53,970 nucleotides of DNA from Echinostoma caproni (taxonomy: Eukaryota; Platyhelminthes; Trematoda; Plagiorchiida; Echinostomatidae). The notes beneath the pieces are model-generated. The model was not told the DNA's origin. It saw nothing but the letters and a program-made list of their open reading frames with translations, and did not search any database. This document shows, piece after piece, positions 1 through 13,192 of the stretch (positions within the stretch are counted from its first letter, which is position 1; the number at the start of each line of letters is the position of its first letter). A program made the translations under genes and the position numbers. The DNA is taken from positions 36,902-90,871 of the forward strand of contig UZAN01039991.1 of the NCBI GenBank assembly GCA_900618425.1, in the 5' to 3' direction.

Positions 1-3000
1 CATGCAAAGCACTGAATCGGATACATAGCTGGCCGGGAAAAATAAATCGCGAGATTCGCTTTTATTTGTTATCCTTGTCTTTATTTTTCGCAGAGGGCAA
101 TGATTGATAGGAAGATGGAGAAGCATAGGAGTGGTATCGGTGTAGGAACATAACCAAGTTATTCTGATGGTCCGATTATGCGTTTTATTATTTATTTTAG
201 CTTTCAAATGAGATAACAATTGAGATATATAAGCAAATATGACACAGGGGTAGTTGCCTAACACGGGTCAATAACGCATTATAGCTTTATCTCAATGCAG
301 TTAGTTTATCGGCAAGTTTTGAATAACAATCATTGAAATTTGTTTAGCCAATCAATGCAATGGTGATTAGAAACCAAAATTCCATTTTGTCTACCGGAAG
401 AAAGACCTTTGCATTATGCTATATGACCCCGAAAATAATTTTAAACATTTATTCTGTTTCTACATTATTTTCCTCTGTATCTTGCGGTTTTATCAACTCT
501 CTGCATTCATGTAACAAGAACCGGGGAGCTCAAAAAGTATTCCGGGACTCATATTTTTCGCCTATATGGTGTCCGTCCATTGTGATTTTGGAAGGGTCAA
601 AGCGTAGTCAAGTGTATCGACTACTGACTGGAGTGGAAGATATCTAGGAATGGGCAGGTTTTAAAATTTTACATTTGTAGAGTTCATTCATAGAATAACA
701 AGGAAAACAGTTTTGCGCTTGTGTGCTTCGTAAAATATAGCATTCCTATGCTATCTTGTCTTGGATACAGATGCGTCTCGGGTACCCGAGCAGTGCGCAC
801 ACACAATCATTTGTATATTTCAAGCTCAAAATCTTTAAAAATTGTTCACTTGGTGTTCTCTTACTGTTGGCATGTTACGACAAAGTCCTATTCAAATGTA
901 GGATGATTTTGATGTTAGGGAAGTCATTTTTTAACTATACTTCATCATTTCATAGGCGACTACAATTAGACAATGAAGTCCGTTTTGGCCGAAATTATTT
1001 TCATAATCAAAATATTTCGCTGAACAAAAATATTTTAACTCAATTTTCTTAAAAATTCAACAAATAGACTGCACTAGCACTGAAGTTAGAGAATGTTTCT
1101 GTTATTTTGAAATTCATTTGCTACTGAAGTTTTAGGATATTATATTTCCGGTTGCTGTTCACTTCAAAGATCGAAGAGTAAAGAGTAAATTATCATCGAC
1201 AAAACATGTTTCCTTCGTGTTTATTTTTATTTGTGACTCCTATTTTCTTTATTTTTTTGTACTGATAGACCAATTTCGTTGAGGTACAAGGCTGTTTTCT
1301 TTTATTTCTTCCGTTCGGAGTGTAACTCAACCGTTACCGTTAGAAGAAACGACTTACAGTTTCAAGTAGAAATTTTTTTCTCAAAACGTTTATTGGCTTG
1401 AACCCCGATTATACCGTAGGGGAATTACCAATTTAGTGAAACCAAACTTGCTTGCAATGATATTCGACTTAAGAGGTTTATTTGTTTCATTAGGGGCATT
1501 AGTTTAGCTAACACCTTGAAGTCTGACATGTTTTCTGAATTCCCTCAAGTCCCAATAAGACAAATGATACCAAAACATATGAGAGACAGTTCGTTGTGTG
1601 AATAAAATTTGATTGATGCAAGATGAGCACGGTTGTTGATGAAGTTGTGCTGGTCATCATAACGTCGAGCAGAAGGTTGTGTTTGAATGCAACCACCAGT
1701 ACTCAATTTATTCACTTCTTTACCTTCCCAAGAAGACTGTGATCAGTGGCACCTTTCTACCTGAAACTATGAATCCCAATGTTTATGCAGTAAATAACGA
1801 ACTTATGAGATTATTCTAAGTGCTGACTTGATTGTAATACATTCCGTGGGTAACTAAAACTATCTTCGTATAGGTTTACCGTTTTGTCGGTTGTGTTCTG
1901 TTTAGAATGTGACAACTATCATACCAAAAAGACCTCTCTGGTTGACGTTACAATTTCAACCAGATGGTAGGTCGACCAGATGTGGAGGTGCAGAATAGGA
2001 GGAATGTTCTTTTTCACGATAGGAAAACTTATAGGGATAGCAAAGCGAAACAGTTTGGTCTAATTTTTGCACTCATTTTTGATACTGACAGCTCAGGTGT
2101 GAAGCTGTTCATTGAGCGTTGGACATATTACTAGTACCTTGTCCGTTTGCATATTACGCGATACTACTCTGTTTGTTCCCATTAGTAGGAGGGAGTCTCC
2201 GTCGATCAGCACTTCCTGCTCTCAGAACCGGGTGGTCCATGAGTTTAGGTGTATGCAGCTATGGTGAGCAGACCAAGGGTCTAACTCATGAGTTTTTCAC
2301 TTTAAATTCAAACACAATAATACATATTTTAACCCTAAACTTTTAACACACTTGGCCATGATCGGCTATTGACCCTATATCCACTATTTTCTTCTTAACT
2401 CAAATCTCTTCATTTCATTCACTACATTTAAACACTCTTACTACTTTTCTACACCATTTTACCTAGTCCAATAACGAGATCCTGGCTAAGTTCGGCTTGT
2501 TCCTCGCTTCGATTTACTCAAAGATAACACATGATTTTCTCGAGTTTATCACTGTTCTGCCTATCAATGTCATTCATCAATTTACAAAATAATGAGTGTC
2601 ATTTTTCCACTCGTCATAACTCTATCAATTAAATTCCCCCAACAGGAGCAAAACAGCAAAATTCTGAGAAAATCCAACGTGCGACCACTGAATTCCACCT
2701 CTTTGGAAAATCAGCGCCAAGTGCTATCTTATTCCAATCAAACAGATGCACCTTCAGCCTTGTACTGTTGAGGTCAACTGCGCGTCCTATTTTCGCGAGG
2801 TCACAAAAACCGGTTATTCACTGACATTTTGGGGCTATACATGCTCACCTCACTCTTACTGTAGAGCCAGACGATATGGTAGCATCAGATACTGTGTAAT
2901 TAAAGTTCAGCCACTTAAAAGCACATTCTACCTTCCACTACGTAATGGTGCAGCAATGCAATTAATCCAACAATTTGCCTGACTGTTTCCCAGAGGTCAC

Positions 3001-3515
3001 TTGGGTGAACAGCTTACCGATTGATTATGGTTTTTGCATCGGGCTGCATTGATTTCCAACTGATGGCTATACTGGTTAGGCTGAGTGGCACTGCACAGAG
3101 AAGCAGCTCTCATTTTGGACAACACATTGTCTTTATCGATCTTCACTGACGGCCATTCATTCATTCCACAATCTACAAATTTGGCCTGGACAGTTTAGTT
3201 TAGGCTGTATTGCAAACACCATTTGAAAAATGTATGCGATTATATAAGGAGAAAAAGCCAAAAGTTACTACGGACTCGGTTGAGTTCGTAAAAGTCTTTA
3301 TTCCTTTTGTAATCATCATCATCATCATCATTGTACAGCGTAATACAGTGAAGCAAACTTCACCGATCGCTACCAAACTCATATTGCATACAAGGTAAGT
3401 GATAATGTGTAAGGAAAACATGAATTGAACCTACTCTTAGGGACGGGAAAATAAAGTGAACCTCTTTAGTCAACACAAAGAGTACATAGTCCAAATATGC
3501 ATACATACTATTTCA
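1..3515. other. Intergenic or intronic DNA without recognisable gene
   Basis: Stop codons are frequent in all frames, and the short open frames have no domain, splice or composition signal I recognise. The stretch near 2380-2680 is pyrimidine-rich on the plus strand. A short ATC trinucleotide run sits at 3311-3331. An open frame at 2119-2346 could belong to an old repeat, but I cannot name it. Confidence 0.5.
3311..3331. repeat. (ATC)n microsatellite
   Basis: About seven copies of a trinucleotide on the plus strand. It creates runs of isoleucine or methionine in spurious open frames on the two strands. Confidence 0.9.
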
Positions 3516-4050
3516 AGCATTCCGGTTTGATAAAAAGTGACAGCAACATCGCCATTGCAGTCGGTTCGCAGCCATCACCTTCAGTGTCTCCAACCATGCG
3601 ATTTCGGAGGCTTTTGGACCCCAAACAGGAAGGCGAGAGACACATAATCTACCTGATCGCTCTGTGTATTTTTTATGCTTCGTCTCCACGTCATCTTCCG
3701 GCCTCCAGCCTGTAACAGCCACTGCAAACAAGGCACGCTACCGTAGGCCACCGTCGGACATACGTTAAACGTGTCCTAACCAACGGAGCCTACTGAGCTG
3801 GATTCGATGACATAGTGAGTTATTGTTTGATGTATTCCCAAACACCCGACAAATTACTTCCAAGTTACTAACCCGCTCACTCCATCCCTTTTTGGGCCAG
3901 ACTACGTAAGCAACGATCGTCGAACACTGCTAACCGACGGGTGTCTTCTACCCGCAAACTCAAGGTCTCAACCGTAAAGTAGAACTGATCGTACGGTGGC
4001 ACAGTATACGCGACTTTTCAATTTTAGTGACACGTCACGTCTCCGTCACA
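3515..4050 (-). pseudogene. LINE C-terminal tail, broken
   Basis: On the minus strand, around 4005-3965, VYCATVRSVLLYG is followed by a stop where the family usually has CETWPLR. The segment RLCVSRLPVWGPKASEIAWL and the final NRLQWRCC (3731-3513 frame) match the C-terminus of fluke LINE polyproteins. In between, the sequence is heavily frameshifted. It is continuous with the RT domain upstream on the same strand. Confidence 0.8.
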
Positions 4051-4056
4051 GGTGGT

Positions 4057-5522
4057 TCAGTCCTGCATACGCCGCTCGAGCCTTGGAAATGCGATGATTA
4101 TTTCCTTTGATGAGCAACCATAGTTGGTCACGCAGCTACCTAAGTACGAGAAGCAGTCAACTTCAGCTAATTCCTGACCGTCTATTTTCAGAACACAACT
4201 CGGCGATACATAGTCTTGTAGCATCAATTTGCACTTTGAATTTGTAAAGCACATGCCGAACGGAGAGACGGAACTTGTTAATCTGTCAAGTGCCCTTTAT
4301 GCATCATCCATAGAATCGAAAAAGCAAGCGACGTCATCAGTGTACTCCAAATTGCACAGCTTTTCTCCATCTGCCCATTCAATACCTATATGTTGGAGAC
4401 CACTAAGTGTGTTCTTTATTACTTCGTCTATGACGAAATTGAACAGGAATGGCGAAAGAGGGCACCTTTGACTAACACCGCTGCTAGTTATGAACGACCT
4501 ACTCAGCTCGCGGTAGACCCTTGCGCTACCAGAAGTATGCGAGTAGAGTGAACTCAGCACGTTCAGGTACCTCTGCGGCGTTACTTTGTGAAGGAGTGAA
4601 CCCATAAGGGATTCACGATCGACTGAATCGAAGGCTCTTTTTAGGTCAAGAAACACGACAACCGTTGGTCGACGGTGCGTATGGCATAGCCCGAGGACTT
4701 GACGCAGCCTGAAGATTTGGTAGATAAAATCGCAACCTGGTCGAAATCTTGCTTGTTATTCGTGGATGTTTGTTTCCCTAAACGGCGCAGACACCGAATT
4801 CTACTGGCGCTTGGGATCAAACCTACTCCACGGTAGTTTGTGCAGTCGTTGCGACATACCTTCTTGAAAACTGGAACGATCAGTGATTCGCCCCAGGATG
4901 ATGGAATGCGCTGGTGTAACCAGAGGTTACGCATTAGAGCAGTAATGGAGTCTGCAAGGTCGTCGCCCCCAGCTGGAAAAGAGTGGGAGGAAGCCCANGG
5001 AAGCCCATCCGGCCCTGCTGCTTTTCTTTTGTTTAGGGCTTCGATGCAAGAACGAACTTCTGCTGCAGTAGAAGGTTTAAATTACACCGCTCACAGATCC
5101 TTAGTTACACCGGAGGAGATAGTCTGGTTAGCGCCTGGCCAGCTGAACTGTTCATTGAAGTACTTCACCCACCGGTTAAGCTGTTGTTCCCTATTGTGGA
5201 TAGCTTGCCCACTTTTGTCGCAGACTGTTTCCCTAACTGTGGTTCGCCCGCACCCCCTATTGCGCATCAGTCAGATTAGTCTTTGACTAGTACCTGATGC
5301 AGCTGTTACTATCATTTCACTAGCTATCGTTGCCCACCATTTCTCGCGGTCTTTCTTGAGTCTCTTTGTGAGTTCACATTGAAGACGCCACCTAACCCTG
5401 CCTTGATCCCGGGTGGTTGGGATTTGCCCCTTTTTCTCCATCAGTGCTACTGACTGATCAGATATCCAATGCCCCGGGCGGGCTACCACTTCAGATCCAC
5501 AAGCAACCCTCGCTGATCCCAT
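4057..5522 (-). pseudogene. LINE linker and reverse transcriptase domain, broken
   Basis: The linker (5522-5271) shows KRLKKDREKWWATIASEM, typical of the region between endonuclease and RT in these LINEs. The RT part includes WGESLIVPVFKK and NYRGVGLIPSASRI (4934-4790). A frameshift near 4740 moves the FRPGCDFIYQIFRLRQVL segment into another frame, which continues into FLDLKRAFDSVDRESL (from 4656). Next come SGVSQRCPLSPFLFNFVID, where Q-R-C replaces the usual Q-G-C, and the catalytic YTDD at 4344-4333. The thumb-side frame 4254-4057 shows NSKCKLMLQDYVSP and VDCFSYLGSCV. The unresolved base at 4998 falls between linker and RT. Inactive. Confidence 0.9.
4998..4998. other. Single unresolved base flanked by a 9-bp direct duplication
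   Basis: The nine bases before N (GGAAGCCCA) are repeated exactly after it. The same arrangement occurs at 45084. This suggests overlapping contig ends joined with one N rather than real sequence. Confidence 0.75.
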
Positions 5523-5605
5523 TGTTCATCTACACTACCACCCCGCAGTGTGCTTTGTTATCGCCCTAGTTCTGCTATGTGGTCGATCTGAGTTAGCGTG
5601 GCAGT

Positions 5606-6468
5606 TTAATTTGAGTGCCACGTTGCTGTCCGTTGAGAGATTTGTCGCAAGATGATGCCAGATAGGAACAGATGATGGTCTGAGCAGAACTGAAGAAGTC
5701 GATCGGCATTATCTGTTCGCTGGTAAGGTAGAGCAAAATGACCACCTAGGCAAGCTTCCGATGCGCTCATTTTTCCAATTGGGGAATTAAAATCACCGGC
5801 GAGAATAAAATTATTGGAGCTTCGGTTCAATCGCATGAGTTTGGTGAGTTTATCATAATAATCCTTTTGTGCGTCAGAACTGCAGTTGTCGGTGCATACT
5901 CTGAAATGATGAATAAACACCTTTTGGTGTTACTTCCCTTCCGAACGCTGATGCACCCTTGGAGCTGCATTGCATATAGGCGGCTGTTGACGGGGATCCA
6001 ATCGAATAGTGCGGCTTGGGCAGTATTGTTGAGTAAAATGCCCACACCACGCTGGTCTAATGAAAGGGCTTCGTCATCACCCGACTTGAGGCAGAAGAAC
6101 CTCGAAGACAACCTCGGTGTAATTAAGTGGCTTATACTTCTAGGATCCTGGATGTGAGTCTCCGACACGCAGCAGACATCCACCCCCAAAGAGTCCATTG
6201 TACGAGCCAGACACGCTTTTTGACCCACCTGCATTAGAGTTCTCACTTTGAAGGCTCTCAGACGGAGAGGTTGACGAGGCTTCAGAATCTGCACTTTATT
6301 TACAGGAAAACCAGTTACGGTGCTATTTGGCAACAACCTTAGGCGAGTGACGACCAAGGATGTTACGGGTCGAAATAAGGGGTAAAGGTACGGAAGACAA
6401 AGTGTTAAACAATGATTGTAATATCTGAGTAGTAGCCCATTTATCACTACCCATCCCGCTCGATGCAA
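5606..6468 (-). pseudogene. LINE endonuclease domain (exonuclease-endonuclease-phosphatase fold), broken
   Basis: In active LINEs this domain nicks target DNA to prime reverse transcription. Two overlapping minus-strand frames (6468-5827 and 5920-5606) together give the domain. Visible motifs in order are KVRTLMQVGQKACLART, the SLGVDVCCVSETHI strand carrying the catalytic Glu, RGVGILLN, an S(E/A)YAP-like segment, the ILAGDFNSPIG segment carrying the catalytic Asp and Asn, TDNADRLLQFC and SQRTATW. The frame changes near 5830-5920, between the EYAP-like strand and the NCSSDAQKDYYDKL helix. The final SDH-type catalytic segment expected after the RTATW strand was not found. The family assignment is firm; the clade (CR1 versus RTE) is inferred. 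Confidence 0.88.
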
Positions 6469-6540
6469 TGGGCAGCGCGGTCCTGATTATCCTGCACGAT
6501 GACCGATGCACTATGAAATTACTTTTAGTTTGTGTTCATT

Positions 6541-9500
6541 AGAGCTTCATGCACGGGCACTGCCAGGGTGTCCAGCCACTAAGCAGGAGAACGATTAGGT
6601 ATCTGAGACAAAGCCTTTAGTTCTAACAAGAAACTAACCGCAAGGCAGCGGTTAAGGCGGATTAGAGGCCCATTAACTTGGATCATTTATTCCTCCAACA
6701 CGTTTTACCAACTGAGACACCGAATCTAGTCGAACCCCTAAACTGGAGGACCAGGAGACTGAACTTAGTGTGACATTTACCAATTGACCTTCCAGGCATG
6801 ATTAGATCTGCGGCTTGACAAAAGCCATTCTGTGTAGCTCGTTGTGTCACAGAGATGCACAACCCATCACATCCCGTCGAGGTGCAGTCTCGTTGTACCT
6901 AGTCATCCAAAAGAGTGGAGAAGATAGTTGATAATCGGCTGATAGACCCGCCTCCATTCTAATGACATCACTATATGATGCTTGGTAGTTCTATTTCTGT
7001 TTCTATAAACCGAATATATTCATCAAACTCTGCAATGGTGTTTGTGATACAAAGCACCTCAGTGAAAGTCAGATCCGGCTTTTCATTGAAACAGTCGTTG
7101 AGAATCAGATACTCTTGAACCTAATGATCATATATCCATCTCTAATTGCTGCTAATCTGCTGGGAATCGTTTATCATTCGTTTCTTTTATCCGCGCTTCA
7201 TCGTGAAAAATAGCATTATGCTCTTTGGATATGTTAAAATATAATCTGTGTCTGTAGTATACAACAGGTCTACAGCTCAGAAAACCGCTGTTTGACGTTC
7301 TATCCCAGATCAGCAATCCATTCTCCTCATGTGCTCGACCACACCTCCCTATGCATAGCACGTGTTGGAGTAAAGAATTAACTTGGCTACAATGAGCGTA
7401 ATTCGTGTTTCATTTCTGGTTTATGTGTATAATCATCATTCCGTTGGGTAGTACGCATGGTAGTCCAACGTCGTTTACTTATGTTTTCCGATATCCACCG
7501 TTGTAGTCTGTCTCACCGTCGACACACTAGGCTACCATAGAAGGCACTATTTGTAGGGTAAAGTTATAACTGTCCAGGGGTAAAAACTAAAATAACTTGA
7601 TGTTCATTGGGGTGTACGTAGCTGGGGAGCATCTACGGTTGATAACACAAAGCATATCGCATGTACTGGTTGATGGATATACCGTCCGGCTTATGCATAT
7701 TTAATTTTGTCCTCTTTGACGTACTGCATGCATCATCCCAATCAATCCAGTCCGATAAAAATTTTTGGAAATCCTCCGTTCCATCTCTGTTCTCACGAGG
7801 AGTGATAGGTTTGACAACCATACCGTGTCCCAACTGGCCTTGTATATCTCGTCCCGCAGTAGCAATTCAGTCTCCCACATCTATTGTTATTCACTCTCGG
7901 TTAATCTAATTACCTTAAATTTGGTTATGTGCGTTAAGTGGTTCCGTTTTCTCTCCCACGTATGCTTATTCCGACTGTTATTCCATTTATTTGTTCTAAA
8001 TTCATTTATTTTCTGTTCAATTCCTCACCTCAAAAGCAAAGATAAGCCAGTCACCGGAGACATTGTAATTATTTGTGGATATTTAACTCACAGTTTAGTG
8101 TCAATTTAATCTTAAATGTCGGATTCAGTTGGATACATTTATGGAATATTTGCAAGGAAGTTCTTATCCAGTTGAGAGCTGCCAATTAGAGTTCACAGAT
8201 GATGAAAAATTTTCATCCTGGATGCCGTAGGGTCGGACGAAATGAATGATACTCTTGTAATAAGAGATCTGTAAAACATAAATTATTAATTCCGATCACC
8301 CCCGGAGTGGGCTGATTAGTACAGTAATAAACACTTACGTTTTCAAGATGGAAGGTCCGGTATTGAAAAGGATGGCACTTTAGAGCTGCGCCGTTATTGC
8401 ACTCCATAGAGTGTAAAATTTGAGTCTAGCGCTTACCGAGTCTGTGTGATGAGGCGAAGGAACCGACGTTTATGCCTGACGTCGAAATGTGTATGATGCA
8501 CAAGCAAATTGTATCACATATCTCGGCTCACTGTTATAGAAGACAGATTAAACACTTTCTATTTTCCGGTTCAATTTTTAAATTTTCCTATTTTTTCCGC
8601 TCTCTTACCCTCCTCAAGGCTCCCATATCGAAAACCGATCATTTTTTGCGATATGGGTATGTCAGGCATTCCACACAATTCTGTTTGGATTGTCAATTTG
8701 AACCAGCTTTCTTTTAGAACAAAAGAAATAGCAACACGAACTGATCTCTTTTATCCAACAATGGATGTTCAGTATCCTTCCTCTCACTAGTATTTACCAG
8801 TCTGCAGGATGCAATGGATATTCGTTTTTGTAAAATAGCTGTTTGTCATTCGAAATTTACGCAACACGTGATAGTGATTTCGTTTTCACAATTTTTCAGA
8901 TCGAGTCGAACAAATGAAATACAAAGATTTCTTTGGGTTACATTTTATTTATCCGAGTGAAAATATTTGTTTTCATCGATGTTTGCTTACGCAAGCCGCT
9001 GTTTATCATGTGAACTCTTTTTAAACTGTTCGCGCGATAAGCCTCATCAGCATATAACTGGTTTAAACTTTTTGTCCAACCCCCAAGTTGTTTTTGTTAT
9101 GTTTCATTTGGTTTTACAGTCGTCCGACTGACAGGCAAAAGCTGCATTGACAGGCGTAGATCAATAGTGAACTACAAGTAGCTGAAAGCATGTTGTTGCC
9201 ATCAAGACAGTTCTGCTGTTCTCACCTTTGTTGATTGACGATTTTTGTTTTTTAGTTCACATCTGTCTTTGAGCAGTTTGATTGAGCTTAGAATGAGGAT
9301 ACAGTGATGCTCCGGTATGCGTAATTGTATGTAGGCAGATAGTTTGAGTTTAGGAGGCTGTTGTACTGCTCCACAGGCATGCTATGCATGCAAATATCGA
9401 ATTGTTAGTGGGCGACTTTTTCCTCAAATGTGAACGAAAACTATTTCGTATTGTGCGGATAAAGACTTTCTTGCCAGAATCATCGTATATAATGCATGTA

Positions 9501-9555
9501 TAAGTACTGATTAGCTACTTCATACAGTGGTTCATTTAAATGTTTCGATTGGAGA
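6541..9555. other. Unannotated stretch with one weak exon candidate
   Basis: No transposon or gene domain recognised. Open frames at 7661-8109 and 8472-8790 lack any family signal. The only item worth separate mention is the splice-bounded frame at 8900-8956. Confidence 0.45.
8900..8956 (+). CDS. Candidate internal exon, unknown protein
   Basis: A strong acceptor, with a T-rich tract ending in TTTTTCAG at 8899, is followed by a 57-base segment and a GTGAAA donor-like site at 8957. Only one frame is open across it. Starting with two bases of a split codon it reads RVEQMKYKDFFGLHFIYP. The same frame stays open past the donor to a stop near 9024. The donor is a weak match to consensus and no partner exon was identified. 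It could be chance, or an exon of a gene whose other exons lie outside what I can recognise. Confidence 0.2.
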
Positions 9556-9559
9556 AATA

Positions 9560-9645
9560 TTAGTAATCTCTGCATGGATTCGAATTGCCCACCTTGGGGC
9601 ATAAAGCTATTACTACCTAACTGGCTTGCACCACATAATTTAAAT
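9560..9645 (-). repeat. tRNA-like SINE remnant
   Basis: On the minus strand a segment with CCAGTTAGGTAG, resembling a Pol III A box, precedes CAATTCGAATCC, which matches the B-box consensus GGTTCGANTCC well. The spacing of a few tens of bases fits a tRNA-derived repeat. It does not resemble the foldback elements at 37.9, 44.8 and 50.4 kb. A real tRNA is unlikely because I cannot build a convincing acceptor stem. Confidence 0.3.
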
Positions 9646-12600
9646 GTTTTTGGCCCAATCAATAAAAATACATTTCACTAAAATCAAATGGTCCAATCAT
9701 GAAGAAGAGCAATCCGTTTGAGTTTGACTGGACGGTAGATCATGTCTTTCGATGAAATAGCTTAATCCTGTAATTTGCCATTTCTGTTTTTCAGTCTCCA
9801 GTTTCCAGTTTAATCAACGAAGCAATTTTAATTCATTCTTAATCAGTTTGCTTAAACCTTAGTTCTCGGAGGTTCATTTGTGTTAAAGCCGTTCTAAATT
9901 TTACGGCGTTCATGTTTTTGATTGATGTATTTGCCACCGGAGTAGCCCGACGTTCCATGATTCGATCTAGATCCGTTTATTCCATTTATCAGATCGTTTT
10001 GGTATGGTAATGAAGTTCACGGTTCTCGTTTATACATCAGCAGATTTACACAGACAGAGTTATTACTGCTTTTGTCATCATAGGCTTGATTTTTTCCGTA
10101 AGTTAGTTTTTGAATTCGCTACCTTATATTTCCATGTTTTGAATAAATCTGTTTGCACAAACTAGTCTTTAAGTGCGTACCAAGTCGTGGAGGCACTTGC
10201 GTTCTCGAGATCAACAAATCCCACAATGTCGAGAATTCCGCGGTAGATTAAAGTAATAAAAATTCCCTGAATGGTCACCGCGGATCTAATATCGAAAGAT
10301 AAAATTGATCATCATGAATTATTAATGTGATATCTCTCTCCCCAAAACAATTTCATACTTCACGAACCATATTTATATATGTTTACCGACATGATTATTG
10401 ACCATTAGAAACAATCCTGCGGAACGCTGTTTTCAGACGTAAAATGTACCTTTTCGAAGTTTTCAGACTGTATAAGTATACCGAAGGTCTGGTCACATCA
10501 TAATAAGTAACTTGCGCAACAGTACGTCTTGTGCAATTCGCTTGAGGTAGTTTCGAAAACCAAACAAAATAATTCAAAAAATGACCAAGAGAATGAAGCA
10601 TTTTAACAAAAAGCATAATTTTACTGTTACTTATATTCTTTTGGTTGCACATTGCATTTGAAAGGACAAGAAAAATGTTATATTATGATATGGGTTCACC
10701 AAATAGAAGAAAAGTAGAACAACTTGATTATGGAGTCATTGTTATGGACGATAAACCCAAGATAAATGAGTTTTGTGATACTTCCCTTTGTGGACTGAGA
10801 AACTGAAAGATTGAACGAGTCTTAGGATGGTTATCTATTGAAAGCAGATACCTTCAGAACAATGAATCTTTTTTGTGTTGAATAATCAATGACAAATAAT
10901 CTGAAGGTGTTTTGTCAATAAGACCCGGAAAAGAGAGCGATGGGGACGCATAGGGTCACTCGCAGCAAATTACCTCCGTCTGCGTACTCGGACACATAGG
11001 CAACAAATGGTATGAGGAACGAAGAGACGGGCACTAAAGAAGATGAACATTATTGGAATCAACCGGTGAGGAAACTACATTATGGAATGGCCGTGAGCAC
11101 GGTACGGTGCAATAAAGTGTGCCTGAATTCAGGCTGGAGGTGACACGGTCTTTGAACAAACTGTGAACAGTCTAACTGAAGAATAGTGAATCGTAATAGG
11201 CGAAAATTTAAGTAACCTAGGTACAAAAATGGAATAAATATTGCACCGTGAAAAACCCCCTAATTACATACTGACGAGTCAAGTATACTCATCGAAATTC
11301 CGAGCCCTGAATCTCTGGGGGTATGGTTTGAAGCCACTAACGCAGATTATTGGAGCAGCTGAATGATTGCAATTTGCAAAGTGGGACCAGATTGACTAAC
11401 AATAAAATCTCATTTATTAGGACATGGACATTGTGAAACAATGTTGATTGGCACGAAGGAGCCTGGGTGAAATCAGCTGAAGTTTTCACAAGGGTTGATC
11501 AAATGAGAACCGGTACGCCCTTCCCCGGCACAAAATACTTCGTAATCTGCTGTGACAAACTTGGAGTTTTCTCTAGAAAGAAGTCCCGGGGAGGAAACAA
11601 ACATACTGAGAACGAAAAGAGATCCGAAATCCGTGAGAACACAAGTAAAAGCTCAATCAATGTACACAACGCAGTGGAACATAATTGAATTAGTTTGAGA
11701 GTAGAACAATGGGTGTGCTGAAATTGTTACTACTGGATCCCGAGCAATTACGGCATATCTTGTCGTCACAGAGAAAATTCTTTGTGAAAATAAAAAGGAA
11801 ATGATGAATTTGCAACACATTTTATCCGACCAAACTGATTGGTGTCTTACAGTATGTTTGGATGAATAAATATGAAATATTCATAAATCGGTCAAATCAT
11901 ACCCGTACGTGCAATATGCCTCGTTATCACCGTGCTATTATTCATTATTCATGGTTTTAGTTTTATGGAGATTTTAACACTTGGATAATTCGCACTGGAA
12001 CTTTGAACATCAAGGGCAATCTTCATTCCATTTGATACTATCACGTAGGACCACCTAGTGTCGAAATAGTGCTACCGTGATCAGCATTTAGTCAGAGATG
12101 GTGGGATACCAAACAGCACCAAATTATCGTCTCATCGAACGTGTACTCATCATTATCACCACACTCACCACCGTCCTCTTACAAAATCTTTTACAGACTC
12201 AAGCGAAAAATGAGTTGATTCATCACATCCCTGGAAAGCGAGATGTGTACGAACATATGTTGTGAATAATAAATCAGTCAGCGTTAAAATTACCGATCGA
12301 ATCCCTAAAGTTCATCCTTTTAAAAGGTCAGATACGATTATTCTGCCACGACAATCAACCAATCGGACCGTGAATAGGTTGGATTCCGATGCCAAACATG
12401 ATCAAATGAAACTGTGCATTTTATTTAGAGCCCAATAAATGGTTACTTCAAACATGAAATTCGAGTAGTTGATTTTATTTGGTTCACTCTGCAAATGTTT
12501 CGTCGTTCTGAAATGACAACCAGCCGCATCATGTCACTAAAATGTGACGTTTATCCTTTGTCTACTACCTCAATTCCCAAAATGGGAGTATCTGAAATAG

Positions 12601-13130
12601 ATAGGAACCTATCATTTTGGGACGAGTGATACAAACGGAAGCTGATACCGACAGCGTGCTGATAAACTCCTCTCGCTATCTGTCACGTTTACCCAAAGGT
12701 ATTCATGTTATCCAAATCCAGCTCATTAAAATTAGTTGGTTTCAATAACTGTGCGCTCACAGATCTTTGTATCCAATAAGCAATGGATCCGGCTGGTTGG
12801 TCGTCAGGATAGCGAGTAGACAGTGTTTCAGGTCATTTCTCTTCCAAATATTGGCCGATTGCAGAGAACTCTCTGTTTCGTGGGAATCACGTAAAAAGGT
12901 AAGTTTTAAAGTACCTCATTCACCACCACGAAACCCATAAATTATGTGATCGAACGGAAGATATTGATAAAAGCAGGAAAGGATTCAAAAATATCACAAA
13001 CAGACAAAAGTTAATACTAGCTTTGTTCACAAATTGACCAAAAGGACGTATACCAAACAATTACCTAACCAAGTTATCAACAATGTTTGAATCAATTTCG
13101 ACGCCACCAGATATACAGATTCTGTTATCA
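9646..13130. other. Unannotated stretch
   Basis: No recognised coding domain. The open frame at 11467-11688 has no family signal. A short frame bounded by splice-like signals near 12831-12899 is discussed among rejected items. Confidence 0.45.
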
Positions 13131-13139
13131 ATATAAATA

Positions 13140-13189
<50 letters not shown>
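13131..13189. repeat. (AT)n microsatellite
   Basis: Near-perfect AT dinucleotide run with one ATAC interruption. It directly abuts the hammerhead-like 80-bp repeat. A second, shorter AT run follows that repeat at 13267-13282. Confidence 0.95.

Positions 13190-13192
<3 letters not shown>

Larger units (their letters stand above)
3515..6540 (-). mobile_element. Degraded non-LTR retrotransposon (CR1/RTE-like LINE)
   Basis: Read on the minus strand, the order is apurinic-type endonuclease (about 6468-5606), linker (about 5522-5040), reverse transcriptase (about 4960-4297), post-RT region (4254-4057) and a C-terminal tail ending near 3515. This is the normal order and roughly the normal length for a fluke CR1/RTE-like LINE of about 3 kb. 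The reading frame is broken repeatedly, so the copy is dead. Both boundaries are approximate: the 5' end is where similarity to the usual endonuclease leader fades, and the 3' end follows a C-terminal NRLQWRCC motif. No clear poly-A or short-repeat tail was seen. A single unresolved base at 4998 lies in the linker. Confidence 0.9.

Noticed and set aside
3200..3421. Open frames with poly-Ile or poly-Met
   Set aside because: Created by the ATC microsatellite. No other signal.
12831..12899. Frame between TTTCAG and GTAAGT
   Set aside because: The donor is good, but the acceptor lacks a pyrimidine tract and the peptide (SFLFQILADCRELSV) is not distinctive.
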